Assembly (NCBI GenBank): GCA_965261925.1
Contig: OZ253486.1
Span: forward strand, 62,001 to 126,000
Direction of reading: 5' to 3'
Origin: Bin87 sp965261925
Lineage (GTDB): Bacteria; Chloroflexota; Dehalococcoidia; Lucifugimonadales; UBA3495
Length of the DNA: 64,000 nt
Positions 28,048 through 37,048 of the stretch are shown in pieces. The translations under genes were made by a program, and so were the position numbers. A model generated the notes under the pieces. It ran no database searches. It saw nothing but the letters and a program-made list of their open reading frames with translations, and was not told where the DNA came from. The stretch's first letter is position 1. Each line of letters begins with the position of its first letter.

Positions 28048-29828
28048 GCCCCAATCCACCGAAGAGATGAGTGTGGCGGTGTGCTGAAGGGATAAGAAAG
28101 TGCCCCGTTGCTTCTGGGATAATGGTTTGTGAAACACCAAACCGACCCAAAAGAAGGAGCACCAAATAGATGCTACCGCGCAACGACCCCGACCGCATCC
28201 AGATCGCCTTCGACGACCACCGCCTGGTCAGCAATGCTGGGCTGATCCTTCCGTCCACCTTGGCACTGCATCTGGGCCTGCCCCAACTGGTTGATCGGCA
28301 CCTGGACCTGGGCCGTGCCCCAGGCGGAGCCAACCCGGGCGACAAGATCATGACGCTGGTGGCATCCGCGCTGGCTGGGGGCGACTGCATTGACGATGCC
28401 GACGGGTTGCGTGCTGGCAGGACCGCGCGGGTGCTGGGCTGCGTGGTCAAGGCGCCATCCACCCTGGGCACGTTCCTGCGCAGCTTCCGTTGGGGCCACG
28501 CCCGCCAGCTGGATCGGGTGAGCCGGGAACTGCTGGCCCGGGCCTGGGCCGCTGGGGCGGGACCCCGATCTTTGAACAATCACGGACCGTTGACCATCGA
28601 CCTGGACCCCACCATCTGCGAGACCTACGGTCCGGCCAAGGAGGGAGCCCGCCACCACGGCTACACCGGCCACCACGGCTACACCGGCCACCACGGCTAC
28701 ACCGGCCAGCGGGGCTATCACCCGCTGCTGGCCGTCGCCGCCGGAACCGGCGATGTGCTGATGGCTCGGCTGCGTGAGGGCCGCGCCAACACTACTCGGG
28801 GCGCCGCCCACTTCCTGCGTGAGACGGTGGGACGGGTGCGCTACGCTGGGGCCAGCGGACCACTCACGATGCGGGCCGACAGCGGCTTCTATAACCACGC
28901 CATGGTCACCACCTGTCGAGAGACTAACGTCCGCTTCTCCATCACCATCCGCCAACACCAGACCCTGCACAACCAGATCGAGGCCATACCTGAGGGGGAC
29001 TGGACGCCCCTACCCTACTGGATGGACGGTGCTGCCGACGTGGCCGAGACCACCTACATCCCCTTCGAGAGTGCGCCCGACGCCGCGCCGGTGCGGCGCA
29101 TCGTCCGCAGAGTGCAGCCCACGCCCGGTTCTCAACTGGCCCTCTTGGTCGACTACAGCTATCACGGCTTCATCACCGACCGGGACGGAGGCACTCTGGA
29201 ACTGGAGGCCGGTCATCGCCGCCACGCCGAGATCGAGAACGCCATCCGCGACCTCAAGTACGGCGTGGGACTGAACCATCTCCCCTCAGGGCGTTTCGCC
29301 GCCAAGTCCCCTTGCAATCTACGGCCTGGCTGGCGGTGCAGGTGATGGCCCACAACCTGGCCCGCTGGACCGCGCGCATCGGTCTGGGCGAGCAACTGGT
29401 CACCACCAAGACCCTCCGACGGCGGTTCTTCTCCATCGCCGGACGGCTCACTCGCTCGGCGCGCCGCCTCACTCGGCATCTTCCCCAGCGCTGGCCCTGG
29501 GAAAACCAGTTCACTCACGCCTGGGCCCGAGTGCGCGCCGTTCCCCTACCAGCCTGACGACGCGCCGTCGGCGCCCAACCCGTCCGCCGGACAACCCATG
29601 GGCTGTCCCGCCGACCCATGCCAGCCCAGCCCGCCAGCGCCACTTCCGGCATGCCGCCTGGCCGTTTTCGCCCGCCGCCGCCACTGCGGGCCAGTACCTT
29701 GCCACTGGCGTGGCCGCCACCGACCGCCCTGAACCACATCTATTGGCGATCGGGCCGGGCGCGTTCGCCTTTCTTACCCATCATCCCTCACGTCAACGCT
29801 AGAACCGCATCCCTTCGGTGGATTCGGG
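28048..29828 (+). mobile_element. IS1380-family element, copy B
   Basis: The left end GCCCCAATCCACCGAAG (28048) and right end CTTCGGTGGATTCGGG (to 29828) are inverted repeats of the copy A type. The right flank is TTAG after one A, the left TTAA, so no clean duplication remains. It abuts an A-type fragment on the right. Confidence 0.8.
28170..29557 (+). pseudogene. IS1380 transposase, frameshifted (copy B)
   Basis: Similar to copy A along its length. An 18-bp unit encoding HGYTGH is present three times near 28659-28712, lengthening a loop in frame, and the first catalytic block reads DLDPTICE instead of DLDSTVCE. Around 29300 an insertion shifts the frame after SGRFAAK, and the C-terminal part (AWLAVQVMAHNLARWTARIG to the end) continues in another frame until 29557. 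Confidence 0.85.
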
Positions 29829-30100
29829 ATTAGATGCTACCACTGGGCAGCCCCGACCGCATCCACGTCGCCTTCGACGACCACCGTCTGGTGGCCAATG
29901 CCGGACTGCTCCTGCCGGTTACCCTGGCCCACCATCTGGGTCTGGGTGAACTGGTGGACCCCCATGTTGACCTGGGAGATGCGTCGGGTCGAGCCAACCC
30001 GGGGGACAAGCTGCTGACCCTGGTGGCGTCGGCCCTGGCCGGTGGCGACTGCATTGACGACGCCGACGTGTTGCGCACCGGCGGGACGGCCAGGGCCATC
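29829..30100 (+). pseudogene. IS1380 transposase fragment, copy C
   Basis: The sequence from TTAGATGCTACCACTGGG onward is nearly identical to the start of copy A and encodes its first 89 residues (MLPLGSPDRIHVAFDDHRLV to GGTARAI). It stops abruptly at the left end of the ISNCY element at 30101, and the rest is missing on the other side. It is thus the stump of a third long IS1380. Confidence 0.88.
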
Positions 30101-31767
30101 GTGTAAAGGATGTCAACGGTCAGGGAAAATGTCCGGCTAAGTGTTCAGCATAAATGTCACTCGGTTATGCCGCCATGGCATCAGAAGTTGGCGTAGTTGA
30201 CGCGATGCGGGATTGCCGGGTCGGTGGGGAGTTTCAGCGTCGATGTATTTCCGGACCGTGGCCCGGTTGATCCCCAACTCCCTTGCTATTCCTCGGATGG
30301 ACATGCCTTTACGCTTCGCCTTCTGTATGGCCTTCCAGCGCGCCTTCTGGAGAAACGTAGGCTTCCGAGGCGCAATGGCTGCCACCTTGCCGGCTGCGGT
30401 CCCGCGGTCAGCAATCGGGTCATGAGCAACTCCTACGGAACGATGTGTCTCGAGTTGAGAGTAGGTCCTTGCCCAAGGCCTGGCCGGATGGCCAGGACCG
30501 GAACGGCGGCTGGCAAGGTGTGGGGATGATTCGTTACCGGTTCGCATGAATACCGGATTGGGCGGCGCCTCTTGAACAGGGATGGTGCGTCCCTGGTGTT
30601 GCAGGGATAGACGACCATCCAGTCCTTCCAGGACCTCCACAGCGGCCCCGGCATAGCTGGGACATTGTGGCTCGGGCAGCAACTGCAGGGTATGCAACTG
30701 GAACTTCACCGTGTTGTCCCGGGCCACCTTCCTGCGGTGCTTGAAGCAGAGGATGCGGTCCAGACACACGTCCGATGCCAGTGGGTGGTAAGCGGCCTCG
30801 GGACATTGCGGCGGAACGCTGAAGCGTGCGTTGAAGCGTGGCAGAAAACCCTGCAGCAGGATGTCAGCGTCCGCGATGGTGGTCGCGCCAGCCAGTCGGA
30901 GTTCCGTCACCAGCCGGTCCTGAAACGTTCCCGCCGTTCGTTCCACGCGACCCTTCGCCTGGGGCGACAGTGCGAATATCAGCTGGATCCCCAGCTCATC
31001 CATGGCGCGGCTGAACTGGGTTGGCGCACCGGCGAGCCCAGACCCGGGCGTGTGCTTGAAGACGGCGTGCCGGTCGACGTAGAGGGCAACCGGGGCGCCG
31101 TAGCTCTGCACCAGCTCCCGCATCATCACGAAATAGTTGCGTGCGTCTTCCCGCTCGCAGAAGAGCGCGTTCACCACGGCGCCGGTGGCGTCATACACCG
31201 CCAACAGCAGCGTGAACTGCGGTCCCGTTTCCTCCAACCATCGGTGAAAGCTGCCGTCTATCTGGATCAGCATCCCGGCCTGCGGCATTCGCTGGCGACG
31301 CACCCGATGTTGCGGCGTACGGCGACGGCGCGGGCTGTTCAACCCAGCGGATACCAGTATGCGCCGTAGCGTACTGCGGTCGATGTCGATACCCTCGCGC
31401 TCTCCAAGCAATTCGCTCAGGTGGGTGTGGTTGGTTCCCAAGTAGCGGGTGCTGGCCAGGTGTAATACCTCGGCTTTGGTTGTCTCCGGTGTTGCGTTGG
31501 GCGGCCGACGACCACGGTGGCCGTGAGCCAGGGCGGCGGCACCCTCCTTCCGGTACGCTGACAGAATGCGCCTGGTGTGGCGCGTGCTCACTCCCATCAG
31601 CCCGGCTGCCTGGTCCACGGTCATCTGCTCTGCCCACAGGCGGTTCAGGACCTTGAGTCTGCCTTGTTCTTTCTGGTTCAACGTCACATTCTCCATAGAG
31701 GGGAATATGACATTTATGCTGACCAGTTAGTGAGGACCTTTTCGCTGACCGTTGACATCCTTTACAC
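30101..31767 (-). mobile_element. ISNCY (IS1202-like) element, intact
   Basis: Perfect 23-bp inverted ends start GTGTAAAGGATGTCAACGG at 30101-30123 and mirror at 31745-31767. The 1667-bp element carries one long transposase. Its left neighbour is an IS1380 stump and its right neighbour an IS110 stump, so it marks a junction between two older broken elements. Confidence 0.88.
30137..31696 (-). CDS. ISNCY-family transposase
   Basis: A 519-residue product. The N-terminus has two HTH-like segments (QMTVDQAAGLMGVSTRHTRR, GIDIDRSTLRRILVSAGL). The catalytic core follows: LIQIDGSFHRWLEETGP, YVDRHAVFKHTPGSG and QAKGRVERTAGTFQDRLVTE. An additional C-terminal HTH (GMSIRGIARELGINRATVRK) makes it longer than a bare IS1202-type enzyme. 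No stop or frameshift interrupts it. A short internally deleted relative lies at 33919-34085. Confidence 0.88.
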   Translation of the reverse strand: MENVTLNQKEQGRLKVLNRLWAEQMTVDQAAGLMGVSTRHTRRILSAYRKEGAAALAHGHRGRRPPNATPETTKAEVLHLASTRYLGTNHTHLSELLGEREGIDIDRSTLRRILVSAGLNSPRRRRTPQHRVRRQRMPQAGMLIQIDGSFHRWLEETGPQFTLLLAVYDATGAVVNALFCEREDARNYFVMMRELVQSYGAPVALYVDRHAVFKHTPGSGLAGAPTQFSRAMDELGIQLIFALSPQAKGRVERTAGTFQDRLVTELRLAGATTIADADILLQGFLPRFNARFSVPPQCPEAAYHPLASDVCLDRILCFKHRRKVARDNTVKFQLHTLQLLPEPQCPSYAGAAVEVLEGLDGRLSLQHQGRTIPVQEAPPNPVFMRTGNESSPHLASRRSGPGHPARPWARTYSQLETHRSVGVAHDPIADRGTAAGKVAAIAPRKPTFLQKARWKAIQKAKRKGMSIRGIARELGINRATVRKYIDAETPHRPGNPASRQLRQLLMPWRHNRVTFMLNT

Positions 31768-31890
31768 GACCAGCGTAGCAACCTCCTCGTCCTCGTAGTT
31801 GACGCGCCAGATGCGGCCAGTTGGTCGTACAGCGACATCCATCCAATTCTTGGCCACGTCAATACCCACGTAGGTGGACTGCTGTTCCAT
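31768..31890 (-). pseudogene. IS110 transposase N-terminal stump
   Basis: The first 41 residues of an IS110-family DEDD transposase remain: MEQQSTYVGIDVAKNWMDVA followed by VRPTGRIWRVNYEDEEVATL. GIDVAK carries the first RuvC-like acidic residue. GGAGG precedes the ATG at 31890. The reading frame is cut by the ISNCY end at 31767 and the rest is not found in the window. Confidence 0.8.
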
Positions 31891-32115
31891 ATTTACCTCC
31901 GGTATCCCACCGGCCCGGCCTTGCAGATACGGGCTTGGTTGGCCCTGGCAATCGTTCGGGCTCTGCTGGGGATGAGTGTGGCGACCCTCGCTAGAAATCG
32001 GTCTGCCACGACCAAGTTGACGTCGGTCTGCCGCACCCGTAACCACTCAGACGCTGGGATTTTCCCACGCCGCCACCAAGATACAAGTTGACGCGGGACA
32101 CCGTTGATCTAGCAG
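31891..32115 (-). other. Noncoding left-end region of the IS110 remnant
   Basis: This ~220-bp stretch upstream of the IS110 start contains no gene. In IS110 elements the corresponding left-end region encodes the bridge RNA, so a decayed bridge-RNA gene may lie here; I could not fold it reliably. Confidence 0.3.
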
Positions 32116-33688
32116 CCTGTCCGAGAAACACGTTTGGTGATGTATTGGGGGTATGATGGGGCGAGCATCAAAATGGTGGAGCCGGTAATGAGCAAGACCT
32201 ATCGTGCCTATAACCCCGATCAACAGTTGTTGCTGCCGGCGGCGCTGCAGGAGTGGCTGCCATCGGACCATCTGGCCTACTTCATCTCCGACGTGGTGGA
32301 GCAGTTGGACCTGTCGGACATCATGGCCCGCTACGAGCGAGAGCGGCGGGGCGGACCGCCCTATCATCCTGAGCTGATGGTCAAGGTGCTGCTCTACGGC
32401 TACTGCGTGGGGGTGGCGTCATCCCGACGCATTGCCCGTCGGCTCCACGAGGACATCGCCTTTCGGGTGCTGGCGGCCAACAGCACGCCGGACTTCCGCA
32501 CCATCTCTGACTTTCGCAAGGACAACCTGGCGGAGTTGTCGGACCTGTTCCTGCAGGTGTTGGCATTGTGCCAATTGGCTGGGTTGGCGAAGTTGGGGCA
32601 CGTGGCGTTGGACGGGACCAAGGTAAAGGCCAACGCATCGAAGCATAAGGCGATGAGTTACGGGCGGATGAAGGAGAGGTCGGCACAGTTGGCGGCGGAG
32701 GTGGCGGAGTTGCTGCGGCGAGCGCAGGCCGCGGATGAGGAGGAAGACCGGCGGTACGGCCGGGACAAACGTGGGGACGAGTTGCCCAAGGAGTTGGCCT
32801 TTCGGGAGGGTCGGTTGGAGAAGATCCGAGAGGCCATGGCGGCGTTGGAAGCCGAAGCCCAGGCTGAGGCAGAGTTGGCCGAGGGTGTGGGCAAGGAGCA
32901 ATCGGGGATGCCGGATGACAAGGCCCAGCGTAACTTCACCGATGCTGAGTCTCGGATCATGCCCGCGCCAGGCGGGCGGGATTTCGTCCAGGCGTACAAC
33001 TGTCAGGCAGTGGTGGACAGCGACCACCAGGTGATTGTGGCGGCACAGGCCACCAGCCAGGCATCGGACAAGCAGCAGGCCGTCGCCATGATTGAGGAGG
33101 CCATCGCCAACACCGGCGCCGTCCCCAGGGAAGTGTCCGCTGACGCCGGTTACTACTCGGCCAAGGCAGTTGATGAACTCTACGCGCTGGGCACGGACCC
33201 CTACGTCGCGCCGGAGAAAACCTGCCACGGCACCGTATTGCCGCCAGCCCCCAGGGACCGCATCCCCAATCAGCTGTCGCCGCGGGACCGGATGCGTCGG
33301 AAGTTGCTGACGAAAAAGGGTCGGGAACGTTACGCGCTGCGGATGGCGACGGTGGAGCCGGTATTCGGCCAGATTAAGCAGGGTCGAGGGTTCCGGCAGT
33401 TCCTGCTGCGGGGACTGGAGAAGGTGAAAGGGGAGTGGTCGCTGATCTGCACCGGCCACAACCTGCTCAAGTTGTTCCGGTTTGGCGCCAGGTTGCCGGC
33501 CCAAGGGTTCGCCGCATAGTTGACGAAGCCATTTTTGCCATCATCGGCACACCGTTGGCCCAATATTGGCGGCATCAGCAGCGGCGACCGGCAATCATAG
33601 TTGTCGCCGGTTAGTTCCCGGCTAAATCTACGCCAGTTGGGCATTCCTCAGACGGGCTGCTAGCGCCCGCCATGCTGTCTCGGACATT
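32116..33688 (+). mobile_element. IS1182-family element
   Basis: A short inverted core TGTCCGAGA (32118-32126) and TCTCGGACA (33678-33686) bounds a ~1.57 kb unit carrying a full transposase; the outer edges are uncertain by a few bases. The interval 33689-33918 to its right shows no gene. Confidence 0.7.
32188..33519 (+). CDS. IS1182-family transposase
   Basis: An uninterrupted 443-residue frame from the ATG at 32188 (MSKTYRAYNPDQQLLLP). Typical blocks are RRGGPPYHPELMVKVLLYGY, SRRIARRLHEDIAFRVLA, TPDFRTISDFRKD, LGHVALDGTKVKANASKHKA (first Asp), DFVQAYNCQAVVDSDHQVI, VSADAGYYSAKAV (second Asp) and MATVEPVFGQIKQGRGFRQF (Glu). The element looks intact. Confidence 0.9.
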   Translation: MSKTYRAYNPDQQLLLPAALQEWLPSDHLAYFISDVVEQLDLSDIMARYERERRGGPPYHPELMVKVLLYGYCVGVASSRRIARRLHEDIAFRVLAANSTPDFRTISDFRKDNLAELSDLFLQVLALCQLAGLAKLGHVALDGTKVKANASKHKAMSYGRMKERSAQLAAEVAELLRRAQAADEEEDRRYGRDKRGDELPKELAFREGRLEKIREAMAALEAEAQAEAELAEGVGKEQSGMPDDKAQRNFTDAESRIMPAPGGRDFVQAYNCQAVVDSDHQVIVAAQATSQASDKQQAVAMIEEAIANTGAVPREVSADAGYYSAKAVDELYALGTDPYVAPEKTCHGTVLPPAPRDRIPNQLSPRDRMRRKLLTKKGRERYALRMATVEPVFGQIKQGRGFRQFLLRGLEKVKGEWSLICTGHNLLKLFRFGARLPAQGFAA

Positions 33689-33918
33689 ATCCGGTGAAGA
33701 AACACTCACCCGAAATCGTAATCGCGACCCTCAACCCAGTACTGACACACTCCGACGGAGTTGCCCAGCTAACCTTGCCGAAGCCTGGTGGACTTGGTAG
33801 GGCACCGTCTGGGCCATCTCGCCATCGAGCCGACAGATCATTTTTAAGGCATTTTCGCCAGTCACATTAAGGGTCAAGCCCGAGACGAGATGACCGGAAA
33901 TATCATCGCAGTCACGTT

Positions 33919-34085
33919 ATGGAGAACGCGACATTGACTTCGAGAGAACAGGTGAGGCTTCAGGTTTTGAACCGCCTGCTGGCCGAGCGCGAGGGCATCC
34001 ACATCGGCCGGACCACCCTGCAACGTATCCTGGCGAAGGCCGGAGTGATCGTTCCGCACCGTCGCCGTCCACCCAAGCGTCGGTG
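33919..34085 (+). pseudogene. Internally deleted ISNCY transposase remnant
   Basis: MENATLTSREQVRLQVLNRL resembles the start of the ISNCY transposase at 30137-31696. It jumps directly to REGIHIGRTTLQRILAKAGV and PHRRRPPKRR, which match that protein about 80 residues further on. The rest is absent. It lies just past the 3' end of the RCC1-like gene. Confidence 0.7.
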
Positions 34086-34174
34086 CGTCCCAAAGAGACT
34101 GACCTCAGGCGAGCCAAGGCGCGCTGCGACCGTTGCAACAGCATGGTCTGCACGGTCGCCGATTCGGTGGATTG

Positions 34175-37042
34175 TCATCTTACCCAGCGCACGTCCTCAC
34201 GGGGCCGTGGCCAACAGATGAGGGCCCCATCAGTCCTGATGACGCACGTAACAATGTCAGTGGATACGATCTCCTTATAAGAGCCTGCGGGGATACCGGA
34301 TCTGCCGACGTAGTCGGTCCCCCAGCACGCAATCGAATCGTCGTTGGCGATGGCGCAGGTGTGTGACCTGCCGAGAGCGACACTCTGGTAGGTCCCAGTC
34401 GGGGCGTCGCTTTGGCCAGCGTTGTTTTTGCCCCAGCAGGCGATGGAATCATCGCTGGCGATGGCGCAGGTGTGGTCGGCGCCCACACTGAGGGACTCGA
34501 AAGCGCCGGTCGGAGCGTCAGTTTGGCCATCCCAGTTGTATCCCCAGCAGGCGATGGAATCATCGCTGGCGATGGCGCAGGTGTGGTCAGTGCCTGCGCC
34601 AAGGGACTTGAAGGCGCCGGTCGGCGCGGTGGACTGACCAAAGTAATCGATGCCCCAGCAGGCGATGGAATCATCGCTGGCGATGGCGCAGGCGTGATAG
34701 CCTCCAAAACTGATTGCCTGGTAGGCGCCGGCCGGCGCCTCCGACTGCACATTCTGGTTGTATCCCCAACAGTCGACCATTCCATCGCTGGCAATGGCGC
34801 ACGTATACTCGGCCCCCACCACGACGGATGTGTACGTTCCTTCCGGTGGCGTCGCCTGGCCTTCGGAGTTTGATCCCCAGCAAACAACGATGTCATCGGT
34901 CGAGATAGCGCAGGAATGGCCCCCGCCCAGTTCTGCGAAGATTGATTTGTAGGTTCCCGTCGGCGGATCGGCGGCCCGAGTTCCGTTCAGTCCCCAGCAA
35001 TCCAGTGTGCCGTCGGACGCTACGGCGCAGTTGTGGTAGTAGCCGGACGCGATGCTGGTGTATGCGCCCGCGGGAGGTTCGATTCGCCCGTCAAAGTCAT
35101 TCCCCCAACAGTGGACGGCTCCGTCGGTGGCAATGGCACAGGTGTGAAGGAAACCGGCGCTCATAGCCTTGAACGTTCCAGCAGGGGGCGTGGACACGCC
35201 TTCGTCATTGAGGCCCCAGCAGGTGATGGTGTCATCGGTCGCAATCGCGCAGGTGTGCTCCCAACCGATGGCCAGCGCTTTGTAGGTGCCCGAAGGCGCG
35301 GTTCCTTGACCGAAACTGTCGTAACCCCAGCATGCGACGGTGTTGTCGGTCGCGATCGCGCAGGTGTGGCGGCTGCCCGAGACGATGGTTTTGAAGGTGC
35401 CCTGCGGCGAATTCGTCTGCCCAACTGCGCCCCATCCCCAGCAGGATATGGAACCGTCCGCCGCTATAGCGCACGTATGGCGGCTGCCCGAGGCGATGGC
35501 CTGGTAGCTGCCCTCTGGGGGGTTGGTCACGCCGTAGCTGTTGGCGCCCCAGCAACTGATGCTGTCGTCGTCACGCAGCCCACAGGTGTGGTAGAAACCC
35601 GAACTGAGAGCGGTGAATACGCGGTCTTCGGCTGAGGCCGAGTCCGTGACGTTTCCGGCGTCGGACCAAGGGCCGTCTCCCTCATCATTGGTTGCTCGTA
35701 CCTGAACCTCGTAGCCGGTACCCGCGGTGAGCCCCGTGATCGTTGCGCTGTTGCCCGTCTGGTCCTGTGGGCCGTCGGTCCAGGTCCCGCCCGAATCCTC
35801 CTCGCGGTACTGAAGGTCGTAGCCGGTGATCTCCGGGCGGCCCGCGTTGTCGGGCGCCGTCCAGGCCACATCCACACTTGTTGTGCTGTCCAATGAGGCC
35901 GTAACCGTAGGTGCGGCCGGGGCCAGCGGCGGCTCATCCTGATCGGCGATGCTAATGGTAACGTCGAGCGTCGCGGTCCCGCCATTGCCATCATCCGCCA
36001 AGATCGCAACGGAGTAACTGGACCTGGCCTCGTGGTCGTATATGGAGCCAACTTTGGTCTGCAACTGACGATTGCCGGCTTTGAAGGCGAAACGACCGGC
36101 GCCGATGCCGGTCATCCTGTAGGTCAGGGTATCGCCGTCGACGTCCACGGCGGCGGGCAGAGTGGCGCCTATGGTGGATGCCGTGGCCACGGCATCCGCG
36201 CCGATGCTTTCGTTCATGGTGCGCGTTTCGGCGTTTACCGAGAAGGCGGGAGCGCTGCCGATGGGTTCCGTGAGGTACCGGAACGTGTAGTCGATCCTGC
36301 CGGCCTCCTGCGCCTCTACCCTAACGTAGTAATACTCATCAGCGCCGGTGGCCTCAAGGGTGACGTTGAGCACCTCTTTGCTGTCGCCTTCCTTCTCCCC
36401 TGAGACGATCACCGTACCGTCGTTGCTTTCGACATAGAGGTTGGCGTTGTAGTCCATCTCCCTGATCCGGAGCCTGACCATGCGCCGCTCCGACAGGCTG
36501 AACCTGTAGTACTTGATGGCATCATCGTTATCAACGAAATCGTCCCGGTTGGTAGGCTCGGTGTCGGCAATGTCCCCAAGAGACACGGCGTCCGCTCGTT
36601 CCGCGGCGTAATCCGGCGTCGCCCAGGGTGTGGCGACGCCGGTGACCACTTCGCTCCAGGCTGACCTCCTCTCGCCGTCGAACCTGGCGGCCACCGCGAC
36701 CTTGTATGTTGCCCCAGGTGTCAGTCCGGTCACGGTGTGGCTGTTGACCGTGGGGTAGGCGTTCCAGTTCGCGTTGCTGGAGCGCCTGAACTGCTCTCCG
36801 CTGGGTGCCCACCTGACCCGGTATTCGTCGGGGCCATCGGGATGAACGTCCCACGTGATGTCCAGCTCCCCCGGGTCGGAGCCTGGAGTTACCGCAAAAC
36901 CCGTCACTGCGGCTTTCCGTGGATCGGTCTGCGCCGACGCCGATATGGCGAATGTGAACAACGTCAGCGCGGTGATTGCTACTGCAGCGACGGCTAGGAC
37001 GGCGATGCGGCGTGGGTGCTTGATGGTCGTGGTTGCGATCAT
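34175..37042 (-). CDS. Secreted FN3/RCC1-like Cys-rich repeat protein
   Basis: A 955-residue exported protein. Residues 1-38 form a signal peptide ending ISASAQ. Next come an FN3 domain (~45-135), a pre-peptidase-like beta domain (~150-255), a cadherin-like domain (~265-365) and a second FN3 (~372-465). From ~470 to the end there are 13 repeats of ~37 residues with the core HTCAIASDDSIACWG, as in RCC1/BNR propellers; the two cysteines per repeat could form disulfides outside the cell. The last repeat ends CWPRPREDVRWVR and may be cut. An IS630 end lies 6 bp upstream of the ATG. Confidence 0.8.
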   Translation of the reverse strand: MIATTTIKHPRRIAVLAVAAVAITALTLFTFAISASAQTDPRKAAVTGFAVTPGSDPGELDITWDVHPDGPDEYRVRWAPSGEQFRRSSNANWNAYPTVNSHTVTGLTPGATYKVAVAARFDGERRSAWSEVVTGVATPWATPDYAAERADAVSLGDIADTEPTNRDDFVDNDDAIKYYRFSLSERRMVRLRIREMDYNANLYVESNDGTVIVSGEKEGDSKEVLNVTLEATGADEYYYVRVEAQEAGRIDYTFRYLTEPIGSAPAFSVNAETRTMNESIGADAVATASTIGATLPAAVDVDGDTLTYRMTGIGAGRFAFKAGNRQLQTKVGSIYDHEARSSYSVAILADDGNGGTATLDVTISIADQDEPPLAPAAPTVTASLDSTTSVDVAWTAPDNAGRPEITGYDLQYREEDSGGTWTDGPQDQTGNSATITGLTAGTGYEVQVRATNDEGDGPWSDAGNVTDSASAEDRVFTALSSGFYHTCGLRDDDSISCWGANSYGVTNPPEGSYQAIASGSRHTCAIAADGSISCWGWGAVGQTNSPQGTFKTIVSGSRHTCAIATDNTVACWGYDSFGQGTAPSGTYKALAIGWEHTCAIATDDTITCWGLNDEGVSTPPAGTFKAMSAGFLHTCAIATDGAVHCWGNDFDGRIEPPAGAYTSIASGYYHNCAVASDGTLDCWGLNGTRAADPPTGTYKSIFAELGGGHSCAISTDDIVVCWGSNSEGQATPPEGTYTSVVVGAEYTCAIASDGMVDCWGYNQNVQSEAPAGAYQAISFGGYHACAIASDDSIACWGIDYFGQSTAPTGAFKSLGAGTDHTCAIASDDSIACWGYNWDGQTDAPTGAFESLSVGADHTCAIASDDSIACWGKNNAGQSDAPTGTYQSVALGRSHTCAIANDDSIACWGTDYVGRSGIPAGSYKEIVSTDIVTCVIRTDGALICWPRPREDVRWVR

Positions 37043-37048
37043 GCGCTA

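Noticed and set aside
34155..34180. A possible IS1380 end (TTCGGTGGATTG) at the 3' end of the RCC1-like gene
   Set aside because: Only about 12 bp match and no other part of an IS1380 is seen, so chance cannot be excluded.
35000..36900. The repeated 111-bp units as a CRISPR or VNTR array
   Set aside because: The repeats are in-frame protein repeats with diverged sequence, not short identical repeats with unique spacers.
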